Below the pieces are notes generated by a model, which worked only from the letters and a program-made list of their open reading frames with translations, was not told where the DNA came from and ran no database searches. Below, one piece after another: positions 53,092 through 61,771 of a stretch of DNA of 64,000 nucleotides (position 1 is the first letter of the stretch; every line of letters starts with the position of its first letter). This DNA comes from Lentilactobacillus otakiensis DSM 19908 = JCM 15040 (GTDB lineage: Bacteria > Bacillota > Bacilli > Lactobacillales > Lactobacillaceae). Location of the stretch: NCBI RefSeq assembly GCF_001434145.1, contig NZ_AZED01000011.1:62667-126666 (forward strand), given 5' to 3'. Position numbers and translations under genes: made by a program.

Positions 53092-53958
53092 TTATTCGCC
53101 TTCGCCAACCTGCACGCCCACCCCGACAAGACCGGGACCAGTGTGAACCCCTAACGCTGGTGAAATGCTTCCTCTATAGATTTTAAGTTGTGGGAAGGTT
53201 GAGTGCAAGCGATCGTAGACTTTTTCTTGAAGCGGCACGTCGGCACCGTTGGCCACTCCGACACGGACGCTCTTGTGGCTGGAAATCAATTTCTCAACCA
53301 AGGCAACCATTTTGGAAATGGCTTTCTGCTCGGAACGAGCTTTGGCGACTGGAAAGTAAATGCCATCCGAATCAGTCGCAATTACCGGTTTGATGTTCAG
53401 AACCGAGCCAATCAGTCCAGCCACTCGACCGATCCGACCGCCAGCCCGCAGGTATTTCAAGCTGGGAATGTAGAAAAAGGTCCGGCTATTCTTGACGGAT
53501 TGTTTGAGGAAGGTCATCGTCTCATCAAAGGTTTGGCCGCAGTCGATCATCTCTTCGGCGTACACGGCAAACAGACCGCTGCCAATTCCAATATTCTTGG
53601 TGTTGATGACGTCCATTTTGATGTCGGTGGTTTCTCTAGCCACGTTGGTGAAGATGCCAAACGTGGTTGAAAGCCGAGCTGAAACCGTGATGCCGATGAT
53701 GTGATCAAAACCGCGTTTTCTCAGCTTGTCGACACTCGCCTCCACACTTCCTTGAGTTGGAGCGGCAGTCTTCGGAAATTGATCCTCCTGGCCAAGCCGG
53801 GCATAGAATTCTTCTGGAGTAATATCGACATTATCGCGATATTCTTTACCGGTCATAGTCACCAGCATCGGGGCAACTTCGATATTATCGTATTTTTGTA
53901 ACAGTTCTGCGGGTACATCAGAACCGGAATCAGCTAGAATAGCAATCTTTTCAGGCAT
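53092..53958 (-). CDS. DegV family fatty-acid-binding protein
   Basis: A 288-residue protein starting MPEKIAILADSGSDVP, with the TSQGS-like APTQGSVEAS and the HIIGITVSARLSTTFGIF segment of the DegV/FakB fold. Such proteins bind a fatty acid and present it to the FakA kinase for phospholipid synthesis. AAAGGAG precedes the ATG at 53958. No fakA is adjacent. Confidence 0.92.
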   Translation of the reverse strand: MPEKIAILADSGSDVPAELLQKYDNIEVAPMLVTMTGKEYRDNVDITPEEFYARLGQEDQFPKTAAPTQGSVEASVDKLRKRGFDHIIGITVSARLSTTFGIFTNVARETTDIKMDVINTKNIGIGSGLFAVYAEEMIDCGQTFDETMTFLKQSVKNSRTFFYIPSLKYLRAGGRIGRVAGLIGSVLNIKPVIATDSDGIYFPVAKARSEQKAISKMVALVEKLISSHKSVRVGVANGADVPLQEKVYDRLHSTFPQLKIYRGSISPALGVHTGPGLVGVGVQVGEGE

Positions 53959-54045
53959 GTAGGGGTCTCCTTTTATTCGGTACGTAGTTTTCAATACTAT
54001 TTATGTAGTATTGTATACCTCATGTGTAGGTTGTCAATGCCATAA

Positions 54046-54075
54046 CAAAAAGGAACGACCGTGGGAGCCGTTCCT
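54046..54075 (-). terminator. Terminator of the 44-residue ORF
   Basis: AGGAACG/CGTTCCT stem followed by TTTTTGTT on the minus strand. Confidence 0.75.
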
Positions 54076-54091
54076 TACGGACATCATTCAA

Positions 54092-54226
54092 TTATTTATG
54101 CCAACCGTATTTCTCAAATGTCGCAACCATCTCATCCTCTGTCAAAGTATTGCCAGTTTCAAAATCCTTAAATCCAGTTTCAATAATTGCACCAATCCGA
54201 GCATTCTCTACTTCCTCTGAGTTCAT
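54092..54226 (-). CDS. Small protein, 44 residues (..EKYGWHK)
   Basis: Reads MNSEEVENARIGAIIETGFK and ends LTEDEMVATFEKYGWHK. The pattern of a helix followed by G..LTE.EM...F resembles the C-terminal part of small antitoxins, but no toxin is adjacent. A frameshifted paralogue lies just upstream. The ribosome site is weak. Confidence 0.55.
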   Translation of the reverse strand: MNSEEVENARIGAIIETGFKDFETGNTLTEDEMVATFEKYGWHK

Positions 54227-54251
54227 AAAACATTTCTCTTTCTGCTGATGA

Positions 54252-54390
54252 CTAATCATGCCAGCCATACTTGCCAAATTTTTGCTCCATCTCTTCTTCT
54301 GTTAAGAGCTTTCCTTCTTCAACATCTTTAAATGCTGCCTCAATGATTTCACGATCATGTTGCAATTTTTAAATTGGTTTGTTCGTCCAT
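54252..54390 (-). pseudogene. Frameshifted paralogue of the 44-residue protein
   Basis: GGAGG lies eight bases before an ATG at 54388-54390, and the frame opens MDEQTNLK then stops. Skipping one base in the A-run near 54365 restores REIIEAAFKDVEEGKLLTEE and the end FGKYGWHD, which matches the downstream gene. The gene is therefore broken by one base, or the A-run was miscounted in sequencing. Confidence 0.6.
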
Positions 54391-54516
54391 GCTTTGATCC
54401 TCCAACATATAATAAAGAACTTGATTATAATCCGCATCTCATATTTTAACCCATTTTGGATAAGTTGGACTGTTTTTGCTCCACACTTTTTAATAAGCTA
54501 TGTTCCTCTACAACAT

Positions 54517-54543
54517 AAAAAATAACGAACAAATGTGTTCGTC
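54517..54543 (-). terminator. ABC transporter gene terminator
   Basis: ACGAACA/TGTTCGT stem followed by TATTTTTT on the minus strand. Confidence 0.75.
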
Positions 54544-54556
54544 ATTTTTCCCATAT

Positions 54557-56497
54557 TTATTCATAACTCAAACTCTCAATTGGATCCAACCGTGCAGCCG
54601 ATGCCGCCGGTGCCAATGCCGCCAAGAGTGAAATGAAGATGGCGACCACGAAGCCGAAGATAACGTTGCCTGGTGTGATCTGCATGATGGAATAATTGAT
54701 TCCGCGTTGAGCGATGTTGTTCGCCACAACTTGCAGTAATTCCGCCAAGGCGATGGCTAAGGCCGATGAGAATAATCCGATAAAGAAGGCTTCAGAAAAG
54801 AACAGGTTTCGAATACTGCCCTTGGATGAGCCCAATGCTCGGAGGATTCCGATTTCCTTGGTTCGCTCGGAAACACTGATGTAGAGCACAACAATAATCA
54901 TGATCGCTGATACCAAGAGTGAAATCCCGGCAATCGTTGCGAGAACGTTGACCGCCAGTGTGATGTAAGTGTTCAACGTATCAACAAAGCCGCCGACACC
55001 AGTGATTTGGTAAGCAGCCTTCTTCTTATCATTTTTGAAGGTCTTAATTTTGTTGGTCACTGGTTTGACATTCTTCACGTCACCTTTGATCTCAACCGTC
55101 ACAAAATTAGGCTGAATCTTGATGCCCTTTGATTTGTACAGTGATTTCATGGTGTCATAAGTGATTGAAGTAGCGCCGGTACTGGCCTTGGCAATTCCAC
55201 TCACTTTCAAAGTCTTGTTCAGCATGACCGGGCGTTTTTTGTTATTCAGTGTATTTTGGTAGAAAGTGACTTTCTTGCCAATCAGCGAATTTGGATTCTT
55301 CTTATTCAACTTCTGAGCGTATTCCTTGGTTAGCATGATTTCGCCGTTCTTAGGCGCATGCCCTTTGGAAATACTCTTAGTCAGCATGGTGCTGTTGTGG
55401 GTCTGCATAAATGAAATGGTTGCCGTCTTACGGCCCATTCGAATTTGTGTCCCACCTTGAACGAAGTAGCCGTCCTTAATGCTCTTCACATTCTTGATGT
55501 CCTTCAAACGGTTCTTATCCTTGGCCTTCATGGTGACTTTATCCATGTCAACACTGGAATTGGTTGGAACGTTTTGAGTAACTTGGACAGCATTAGGATT
55601 AACCTGCGAATAGATTTCGTGGTTAATATACCCTTGAACACCATTACCAAGCCCCAGCATGACAATCACACTGAAGATTCCGATGGCCGCCCCAAAAACG
55701 ATTAGCAGGTTTCGTTTTAAGTTGTAGCGCATGTTCTCCAAGGCCATTTTTAACGTAGCGCCAAATCTCAATGTGTGAGTGGATAACTCATTGGCTTGTG
55801 ATTTTTCATAGCCTTGCTTGATTGATTTGTCTTCACTAATTTTCCCATCAGCCAGTCGAACGATTCGAGTTCCGTGATTGGCCACGGTTTCCGAGTGGGT
55901 AACGGTGATGACCAGTTTGCCGTCTTTGGCGATTTGGTCGAGCAAGGTTAAAATTTCTTGCGTATTTTGACTGTCCAGTGCACCAGTTGGCTCATCGGCG
56001 ATAATAATTTCCGGATCAGACGCCAATGCCCGGGCAATCGCTACCCGCTGCTTTTGGCCACCCGAAAGCTGGTTGGGATATTTGCGCATGTGGTCTTTCA
56101 AACCGACCTGCTCCAACAGCTGACGGGCACGGGCTTCCTGCTGCTTATGACTTAATTTGGTCATCTGCAGGGAGACCATGACGTTGTTAAAAACAGTCAG
56201 ATGGCTAATCAGATCGAAGTTTTGAAAAATAAAGCCGATGGTTTGGCGACGGTATGCGTCCAATTGTTTGGCGGTATCGTGACGCAAGGACTTGCCGTTT
56301 AAGACGACATCCCCGGAATAATTACTATCCAAGCCACCAATAATGTTCATCAAAGTTGTTTTCCCACCGCCGGATTCACCGACGATTGAGACGAATTCCC
56401 CTTGGTCAAATGACAGGTCAATTCCAGTCAAAACTGGGAATTCTTGGTTTTCAAGATAATAGGATTTCTTGATGTTATGAAGTTCTAAGTAGCTCAT
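54557..56497 (-). CDS. MacB-type ABC transporter, ATPase and permease fused
   Basis: A 646-residue fusion. The ATPase (about 1-235) has Walker [10 protein letters not shown] (about 40-47), signature LSGGQKQR and Walker [13 protein letters not shown]. The permease part has one membrane helix at about 265-290, a large extracytoplasmic domain (about 290-510) and three C-terminal helices around [20 protein letters not shown] and the [13 protein letters not shown] coupling segment. Such MacB/YknYZ-like proteins export peptides or act in stress and bacteriocin resistance. The substrate cannot be told from sequence. No adaptor protein gene is adjacent. Confidence 0.9.
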   Translation of the reverse strand: MSYLELHNIKKSYYLENQEFPVLTGIDLSFDQGEFVSIVGESGGGKTTLMNIIGGLDSNYSGDVVLNGKSLRHDTAKQLDAYRRQTIGFIFQNFDLISHLTVFNNVMVSLQMTKLSHKQQEARARQLLEQVGLKDHMRKYPNQLSGGQKQRVAIARALASDPEIIIADEPTGALDSQNTQEILTLLDQIAKDGKLVITVTHSETVANHGTRIVRLADGKISEDKSIKQGYEKSQANELSTHTLRFGATLKMALENMRYNLKRNLLIVFGAAIGIFSVIVMLGLGNGVQGYINHEIYSQVNPNAVQVTQNVPTNSSVDMDKVTMKAKDKNRLKDIKNVKSIKDGYFVQGGTQIRMGRKTATISFMQTHNSTMLTKSISKGHAPKNGEIMLTKEYAQKLNKKNPNSLIGKKVTFYQNTLNNKKRPVMLNKTLKVSGIAKASTGATSITYDTMKSLYKSKGIKIQPNFVTVEIKGDVKNVKPVTNKIKTFKNDKKKAAYQITGVGGFVDTLNTYITLAVNVLATIAGISLLVSAIMIIVVLYISVSERTKEIGILRALGSSKGSIRNLFFSEAFFIGLFSSALAIALAELLQVVANNIAQRGINYSIMQITPGNVIFGFVVAIFISLLAALAPAASAARLDPIESLSYE

Positions 56498-56594
56498 GTG
56501 GTCCTCCATTCGTGATGCTTGCGATTAGCATATCAATTAATTTTAACGCAGTTTGTTGGCTTTGGATACCGCAAGGCTCTGATAAGTGCAAAAG

Positions 56595-56627
56595 AAAAAG
56601 CCTTGGCACAGTTGAGTGGTCAAGGCT
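56595..56627 (-). terminator. Terminator of the SecB-like gene
   Basis: AGCCTTG/CAAGGCT stem followed by TTTTTCTTTT on the minus strand. Confidence 0.85.
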
Positions 56628-56640
56628 ACATTATTAAATT

Positions 56641-57081
56641 TTACTGTTGCTTGGCACCAAACAAAGTATCAATCAACTGTTCACGCTTCAAGATAGTTGG
56701 TGTGCCAAATGCCTTCAAGCTCAAGTCAGCTAAAGTTGCGACCAAGTAGTCAACAACTGGTTGAGCAAAGCTGTTACGAAGGTTCTTGTCGTCATCAATT
56801 GTCTTTTGGATGGCGTCGTTGTCGGTCAAGCTGCTGGGAACTTGATAGACACCGGCAATGGTTGCGGTGAAGTAGCTCTTAGCCAATTCGTCATCATACA
56901 ATTTGAAGGTTGAAACCACCTGAACAACACTCATAGTTGAAGTGTCTGCAGGATCATTAGGCAAAGCCAAACGGGTTTCTGCATTGATCTGAGGGCCTTT
57001 TTGCGGATTGAAATTACTCCGGTCAAAGTTCAAACCGTCCAAGCGAACGCCCATTAACTGCCAATTATTATTTTCTGCCAA
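56641..57081 (-). CDS. Hypothetical protein, SecB-like/DUF1149-like
   Basis: A 146-residue soluble protein. The part VVQVVSTFKLYDDELAKSYF with ATIAGVYQVP and an early GLNFDRSNFNP resembles the beta-sheet pattern of SecB-like chaperones, as in DUF1149 of Lactobacillales; the resemblance is weak. The likely start is TTG at 57081, eight bases after AAGGTGG; the GTG at 57093 lies within that ribosome site. Confidence 0.6.
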   Translation of the reverse strand: MAENNNWQLMGVRLDGLNFDRSNFNPQKGPQINAETRLALPNDPADTSTMSVVQVVSTFKLYDDELAKSYFTATIAGVYQVPSSLTDNDAIQKTIDDDKNLRNSFAQPVVDYLVATLADLSLKAFGTPTILKREQLIDTLFGAKQQ

Positions 57082-57256
57082 TTTATTTACCACCTTATAT
57101 TTATTCGAATATGCTACACGTTCATCGTATCATACCAGTGATTACATTTGCATTACTTATAGGTAAATTAAGAACTTTAACCACACATAGAATTTTTAGC
57201 CAATGTGTCATATTATAGAAAGGTAGATTTTCAAACTAATGCAATGGAGTTATACA

Positions 57257-57622
57257 ATGACAATTAATGAAATGCTGACTGAAATTGAATCATATCAACA
57301 CAAATTGAACTTAGCTGATGATTACCTGTTCAATATCGTTGAGTTTGACCCAGTGGAAATCAAGGCCTACCGAGATCACACTGCACCAGAAAGTGCTTAT
57401 CAGGCGACTTTGAAGCAAATCAAGCGCCTCTACCTGCTGAGTTTGTCGCCGGAAGAGTTGCTCAACCGAATCCACAACGCTCAAAAGGCAGCCAGTCTCT
57501 CGGATGCTGATGCAATTAAAATAATGGGAATTGAGGATAGTAAACTGGCTGATTTCAAAGCGGGCTTACTACCAACCATGAATTACGTGACCGCTTTGTA
57601 TGCTCTGAAAGCTAACATCTAA
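57257..57622 (+). CDS. Hypothetical protein, 121 residues
   Basis: A soluble, mostly helical protein with ESAYQATLKQIKRLYLLSLS and a helix-turn-helix-like C-terminal part (SLSDADAIKIMGIEDSKLADFKAG broken by positions) as in small regulators, although I cannot assign a family. GGAG lies seven bases before the ATG at 57257. Confidence 0.6.
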   Translation: MTINEMLTEIESYQHKLNLADDYLFNIVEFDPVEIKAYRDHTAPESAYQATLKQIKRLYLLSLSPEELLNRIHNAQKAASLSDADAIKIMGIEDSKLADFKAGLLPTMNYVTALYALKANI

Positions 57623-57674
57623 AAAATCACCACGGCCACTCATCTTTAAGATGAGTGGCCGTGGTGATTTTTTA
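57621..57674. terminator. Long bidirectional terminator
   Basis: Perfect arms of about 25 bp (AAAAAATCACCACGGCCACT and its continuation to CATCT) around a 3-base loop, between two convergent genes and touching both stop codons. Confidence 0.93.
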
Positions 57675-58316
57675 ATGAACAAACGAAACAGCATCAATGA
57701 TAGCTGCCAAATCTCGATTAATCTTCTTAGTCACGTCTGAGATCAAATGATACTGATCAGACCTCATGACTTCTTTGAGTCTCAACTCAACTGTTTGTGC
57801 CTCATCCTTCGGGAATATCTGATGAATCAATCCCGAATTAACTAACAGAATTGCCAACATCGAGTTCTTCTCCGAAGGCTCTTTTTTTGCAGTGGCATCA
57901 TTATATAACTGCGTCAAAATCCGGTCGGTCAGGGTTTGGTTATCGTAGTAGGTCTTATGATCCACTTCCAGGTATCCATCCTTAACCAATGCGTCACAAA
58001 TTGCTTGAGCAAATTTAGTCACCCGACGTCGACGGACTGACAAGACAGAATCCCGCACATAATTGCTGACAGTTTGCGGTTGACCCTTCTTAATATCATC
58101 GGTGATCGGCTTCAGATAATCGGTTGGTGCTTTGGACACCTGGGCGATGACCATCCGATTTGCTGGTGTCAGGTCCATCGTCCCATCTCGGAGTAATTCA
58201 ACAATTTCTGACAGCAGCAAGCATGCCGCAATTTTACGATCCTTAAATGCACTCAACTTCGGCTTTTGATTAAGCACACACAACACAAATTCCTGCGTAT
58301 AAGTTAACCCGTCCAT
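57672..58316 (-). CDS. GPP34-like protein (tentative)
   Basis: A 214-residue helical protein starting MDGLTYTQEFVLCVLNQKPK, with ACLLLSEIVELLRDGTMDL and later MLAILLVNSGLIHQIF. The opening helix pair and its LLLSEI..L segment resemble GPP34 (Golgi phosphoprotein 3-like) domains, which bind lipid head groups, but I am not sure. The ATG at 58316 is eight bases after GGGGG. A poor cre-like motif (12 of 14) lies near 58364. Confidence 0.5.
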   Translation of the reverse strand: MDGLTYTQEFVLCVLNQKPKLSAFKDRKIAACLLLSEIVELLRDGTMDLTPANRMVIAQVSKAPTDYLKPITDDIKKGQPQTVSNYVRDSVLSVRRRRVTKFAQAICDALVKDGYLEVDHKTYYDNQTLTDRILTQLYNDATAKKEPSEKNSMLAILLVNSGLIHQIFPKDEAQTVELRLKEVMRSDQYHLISDVTKKINRDLAAIIDAVSFVH

Positions 58317-58462
58317 AAGCAACGCCCCCTGGCTTCACAATCTCATTACCTCAAAAATAGCCTAAATGAAAACGCTTAGCAAGAAATATGTTCTTTGAGT
58401 ATTTGCGCATTTCTAACTGAAAATACTATACTGAAGGTTAGAATAATTAGGAGGCAATTATT

Positions 58463-58813
58463 TTGATTTATATTAACATTCATTTAATATCTTGGATCTT
58501 GCTGATCATCTCAACCGTGTTAGCATTTATTCTCAAAAACAAGTCGTCAATCGTTTTTCAGATGATCACGCGGGTATTGTACATCCCCATTCTGATCTCG
58601 GGCTTCATGCTGGCGCTGTATCGAGTACCACGTGAACCGGTCTTGGGAAGTCTCAAAGTCATTTTGGGTTTGGCGGTTATCGCATTGCTGGAAATTGGCT
58701 TTGCCAGAAAGAACCACAAGAACTTGGCGGCCAATATTCTTTGGACACTGGGAATTGTGTTCGTGTTGACCAGCTTGTTGGGACTTGTGTTGGCGGGATG
58801 GTATTTCTTTTAG
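58463..58813 (+). CDS. DUF1516 (YisL-like) membrane protein
   Basis: A 116-residue protein with four membrane helices (INIHLISWILLIISTVLAFI; a second around ILISGFMLALYRV; then KVILGLAVIALLEIGFA and IVFVLTSLLGLVLAGWYFF). The His-Trp opening and layout match DUF1516/YisL. The role is unknown. The start is TTG, eight bases after GGAGG. Confidence 0.82.
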   Translation: MIYINIHLISWILLIISTVLAFILKNKSSIVFQMITRVLYIPILISGFMLALYRVPREPVLGSLKVILGLAVIALLEIGFARKNHKNLAANILWTLGIVFVLTSLLGLVLAGWYFF

Positions 58814-58866
58814 AGAGTGCGACAAGACCCGGGTGGCCCCGGAACACGTTTCGGCTAAATAAAAGT
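58813..58866 (+). repeat. Minimal R2 repeat, copy C
   Basis: AGAGTGCGACAAGACCCGGG is followed almost at once by CCCCGGAACACGTTTCGGCTA. Only the conserved ends are present and the variable hairpin is missing. It starts at the stop codon of the DUF1516 gene. Confidence 0.75.
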
Positions 58867-58892
58867 GAACAACCCAGCATTTAACCTAATAA

Positions 58893-58936
58893 CGGCCCGG
58901 ACAAAAGCATCAAAACATGTCCGAGCCGCTTTTCTC
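58893..58936 (+). terminator. DUF1516 gene terminator
   Basis: CGGCCCGGACA/TGTCCGAGCCG stem followed by CTTTTCTC. Confidence 0.8.
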
Positions 58937-59148
58937 ATACGCATAGATCACCCATCTAAAACGGCAAAGTTCTACTAACAAAAACAAAGTAGGTATGAAC
59001 TTTTTATGGGGTGTCGGTTCATCACTTATTTGTTATATTAGTATTGCGTTTCGATAATCTGGTGGTATAATTGATTTTTGAGTAAACCGATATATATGGG
59101 GATGTACGGGGAATCGATTTGCTACAAAATGAATAATCGGAGACCATC
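58937..59148. other. Upstream region of the matrixin-like gene
   Basis: No gene or strong structure; contains A/T-rich promoter-like stretches before the GGAG site of the protease gene. Confidence 0.4.
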
Positions 59149-59868
59149 ATGAAAAGATTCCTAGCATTCCTCGTGACCGGTTTGGCATTTATCCTAACCT
59201 TTAGTGCAACTATTGGGCTTGGGGTAACAATTGCTAAAATCGATCCTCAAATGAATACGACCATTGCATATGCCAAGCGGGTGAAGCCCAAAAAGCCTCA
59301 AAAGGTTCAGCCAAAGCAGCCGGCAAATTCGGTCAAAACTGCACCACAGCCTCAAGACATCACGGTTCCGGTTGCGACTGTTCCACAGGCAAAGCCGGCA
59401 GTCACAGTACCAACGCCGGCAAAATACCGCTGGGCAAGTACCACGATTACATATACAATCCAAACGCCATCCAATTACTACCGCGACATCTGGCAGCAGG
59501 CGGTTTCTGCGTGGAACGAAACCCAACAGGTTAATCTGGTCCCCGCGACTAATGACAAAGCAGATATTACACTTACCGTGGATGCCACAGATAACCTGAA
59601 CTATGCTGGAATGACAACTGTTAGATATTTCAGCGAGACTAAGAATGATCTCCATCTCTTGGCGCCCACTACTTCAACAATTTACTCCAACAATTGCGAC
59701 CTATATCAATACACGACTTTGGAGCGCGTCCACGTTGGCGAACACGAACTTGGCCACTCATTGGGACTAGGACACTCAAGTGATCCAAGCAGCATCATGT
59801 ACCCCACTGTTTGCGATAACGAAATTACATCGGGTGACGTGGCTGGGTTGGTTCAGGCTTATAAATAA
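59149..59868 (+). CDS. Secreted matrixin-like zinc metalloprotease
   Basis: A 239-residue protein. A signal peptide or N-terminal anchor (about 1-38) is followed by a Lys/Pro/Gln-rich linker (about 43-88) and a catalytic domain beginning WASTTITYTIQTPSNYYRDI. The zinc site GEHELGHSLGLGHSSD with the Met-turn SSIMYP is the metzincin consensus HExxHxxGxxH...M. No propeptide cysteine switch is seen. It probably acts on surface or wall proteins. It is preceded by GGAG at six bases and ends at a good terminator. Confidence 0.9.
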   Translation: MKRFLAFLVTGLAFILTFSATIGLGVTIAKIDPQMNTTIAYAKRVKPKKPQKVQPKQPANSVKTAPQPQDITVPVATVPQAKPAVTVPTPAKYRWASTTITYTIQTPSNYYRDIWQQAVSAWNETQQVNLVPATNDKADITLTVDATDNLNYAGMTTVRYFSETKNDLHLLAPTTSTIYSNNCDLYQYTTLERVHVGEHELGHSLGLGHSSDPSSIMYPTVCDNEITSGDVAGLVQAYK

Positions 59869-59881
59869 AAAATTCAAATGT

Positions 59882-59920
59882 AACTGAATCAAAGTGTGAA
59901 AGCTTTGGTTCAGTTTTTTT
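59882..59920 (+). terminator. Matrixin-like gene terminator
   Basis: AACTGAATCAAAG/CTTTGGTTCAGTT stem followed by TTTTTTG. Confidence 0.9.
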
Positions 59921-59929
59921 GTAGTGTCG

Positions 59930-60005
59930 TATCAATCTGGCCGAAATGTGTGGAAAAGGCTGATCACTGCCATTTAAGGGTACAAAGCGCCTTCCCCTGT
60001 ACTCT
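59930..60005 (-). repeat. Divergent R2 repeat, copy F
   Basis: On the minus strand it starts AGAGTACAGGGGAAGGCGC and ends CACACATTTCGGCCAGATTG, with a short inner pairing (GGAA.GGC/GCC.TTCC). It is only partly like the other copies. Confidence 0.45.
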
Positions 60006-60393
60006 AAAAAAGATTGGCACTCAGCTAACTTGAGTTCCAATCTCCTTGTTTCTCGTACAAACAACTACCCCAATTTGAATCTAACCTATCCATCCCCAGA
60101 CAAAACAACAATTGAAGGGGGAGATTTTGCCTGCGGGTGGGCAGGCACAAACCAGCAAATTACAATCACATTGTGTTGGGGTGTTACAGGCCCTTGGGTG
60201 GCAACCTGCAACACTGTATCCTTTGAAGAAGATACATGTGCTCACCTTCTTTCAGTTCCTCTCATTTGCCGTAAGAGTACCATTTTCCACTGAGCAATTC
60301 TTTGTGCAAAGTTACAAACATTTCTCACCTCATTTGGCGAAAAATGCGGTATTGTAAAGGTAATGATAACTGTCGAATTATGGGGAGGCGACT
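60006..60393. other. Intergenic region before pucR
   Basis: No convincing gene. Holds small hairpins such as TTGCCTGC..GCAGGCA (about 60127-60150) and GTGTTG..CAACAC (about 60174-60214). The segment GGGTGGCAACCTGC looks a little like a T-box core but lacks the ACCGCG part and a following terminator. Confidence 0.45.
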
Positions 60394-61584
60394 ATGATGA
60401 TCGATCTTCAACGAATTGTCAGTAATGAGAAAAATCGAATCGTTCAAGTCAACCAGGTACCACTCGAAGGACGCGTCGTCAACGGCATCACGATCATGGA
60501 CAGCGGATCAGCGGACGGCTGGGCGAAAACCGGCGAGCTGGTGATTACCAGTTCCAAGATGATGCCGGAAAACATCGATGATGCTAAGCAGCTGATCCGA
60601 GAGTTGGTTGACCGTAAAATCAGCTGCCTAATGGTCAAACCCTATACCCATGACAAGGCAGCCGAATTTCCACACGCAATTATCGATTTCGGGGATGAAC
60701 TCAACCTGCCGTTATTTGCGATTAAAGATCACGTCACGTCGATTCAGGTCTTGAACAGTATCAATGCGCAACTCTTGGAAGGTCGACGAATCGGTAAAAT
60801 GGCTGACCTCGATCTGGATTATTTGTTAAAATCCAATTCAGCTTCAGAAAAAGATTTTGTTTTCATCTCTGAATTAAAAGGAATGAATTTATTTGACCTC
60901 AACATTCGCTTGGTCAAGATTTCTTTCGCCCAAGCGCCCCAGCCTAATGAACGGCTGTCCGTCCAACTTGATTTAGTCAATCAAATTCACGAATTCTTCT
61001 CCCACGCTCAACGTGAGAACCGGATCATGACTTATTTCATCCTCGAAGCAACCAACGGCGCCACCGTCATCTCGTTCTTTAACCATGCGCAAACAGAGTT
61101 GCCGCCAAACGATCGAACACGATTTACGACACTTTTCAAAAATGTGAACATCACTCGTTTTACCGTGTTCGAAGGTGTATCAGGAATGCATCCGGCCAAG
61201 AAAATTCACCGGGCATTCAGTGAAGCCAGCTTTGGTGTGGAAGTCGCCAAGACGCTCGGATGGTCAGAACGGCCAGTCTTTTATCGGGATGTCAGCTTGT
61301 GGGACCTCGTCAACAAGATTTCCAAAGCCCAAGACAGTCGGTTGTATCCAGTGGAAATGGATGAGATTTTAGAAGATCCGGAAATATATGAAACAATCAA
61401 GGAATTCTTCAACCAAAACGAATCGATTAAGGAAACCAGCGAGACGTTGTATACCCATCCCAACACGATCCGGTATCGATTGACCCAAATCTATAAGCAA
61501 ACTGGATTGGATTATCGGCATACCAATGATAAGTTTTTGATTTACATTGCCTTGATTAAAAAAATGATGAAAAATGCCAAATGA
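60394..61584 (+). CDS. PucR-family transcriptional regulator
   Basis: A 396-residue regulator. The N-terminal PucR domain (about 5-125; GRVVNGITIMDSGSADGWAKTGELVITSS broken by positions) is the type linked to purine-catabolite sensing. The middle GGDEF-like region is weak, and the C-terminal HTH_30 reads SETLYTHPNTIRYRLTQIYKQ. GGAGG precedes the start; an ATG one codon later has the spacing more usual here. Targets are unknown; the nucleoside operon in this window lies 44 kb away. Confidence 0.88.
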   Translation: MMIDLQRIVSNEKNRIVQVNQVPLEGRVVNGITIMDSGSADGWAKTGELVITSSKMMPENIDDAKQLIRELVDRKISCLMVKPYTHDKAAEFPHAIIDFGDELNLPLFAIKDHVTSIQVLNSINAQLLEGRRIGKMADLDLDYLLKSNSASEKDFVFISELKGMNLFDLNIRLVKISFAQAPQPNERLSVQLDLVNQIHEFFSHAQRENRIMTYFILEATNGATVISFFNHAQTELPPNDRTRFTTLFKNVNITRFTVFEGVSGMHPAKKIHRAFSEASFGVEVAKTLGWSERPVFYRDVSLWDLVNKISKAQDSRLYPVEMDEILEDPEIYETIKEFFNQNESIKETSETLYTHPNTIRYRLTQIYKQTGLDYRHTNDKFLIYIALIKKMMKNAK

Positions 61585-61595
61585 ATACCTTATGT

Positions 61596-61636
61596 AAAGT
61601 GAGTGAGACAGATCCCCTGCCTCACTCACTTTTTGC
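61596..61636 (+). terminator. pucR terminator
   Basis: AAAGTGAGTGAG.CAG/CTG.CTCACTCACTTT stem followed by TTGC. Confidence 0.88.
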
Positions 61637-61771
61637 TTTATGTCCAACAAATCCTCCAAAAATTTTGTACTAAAAGCAAACAATTTTGAAAACAAAACAG
61701 TTATATTCTAGGGCGAAGGGGAGAAAATTGTTCGAGGAGTCTGTTTGTTTTTAGAGGGGGAGTTGTTTCCT

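Noticed and set aside
54252-54390. Programmed -1 frameshifting at TTTAAAA
   Set aside because: The heptamer fits the -1 pattern, but the frame needed to restore the paralogue is +1, so the site does not explain it.
3995-60005. R2 copies as a CRISPR array
   Set aside because: Copies are dispersed over 56 kb in both orientations, and no regular short spacers or cas genes are seen.
60119-60300. T-box-like GGGTGGCAACCTGC before pucR
   Set aside because: The ACCGCG part is missing, no stem I motifs are seen and no terminator follows directly.
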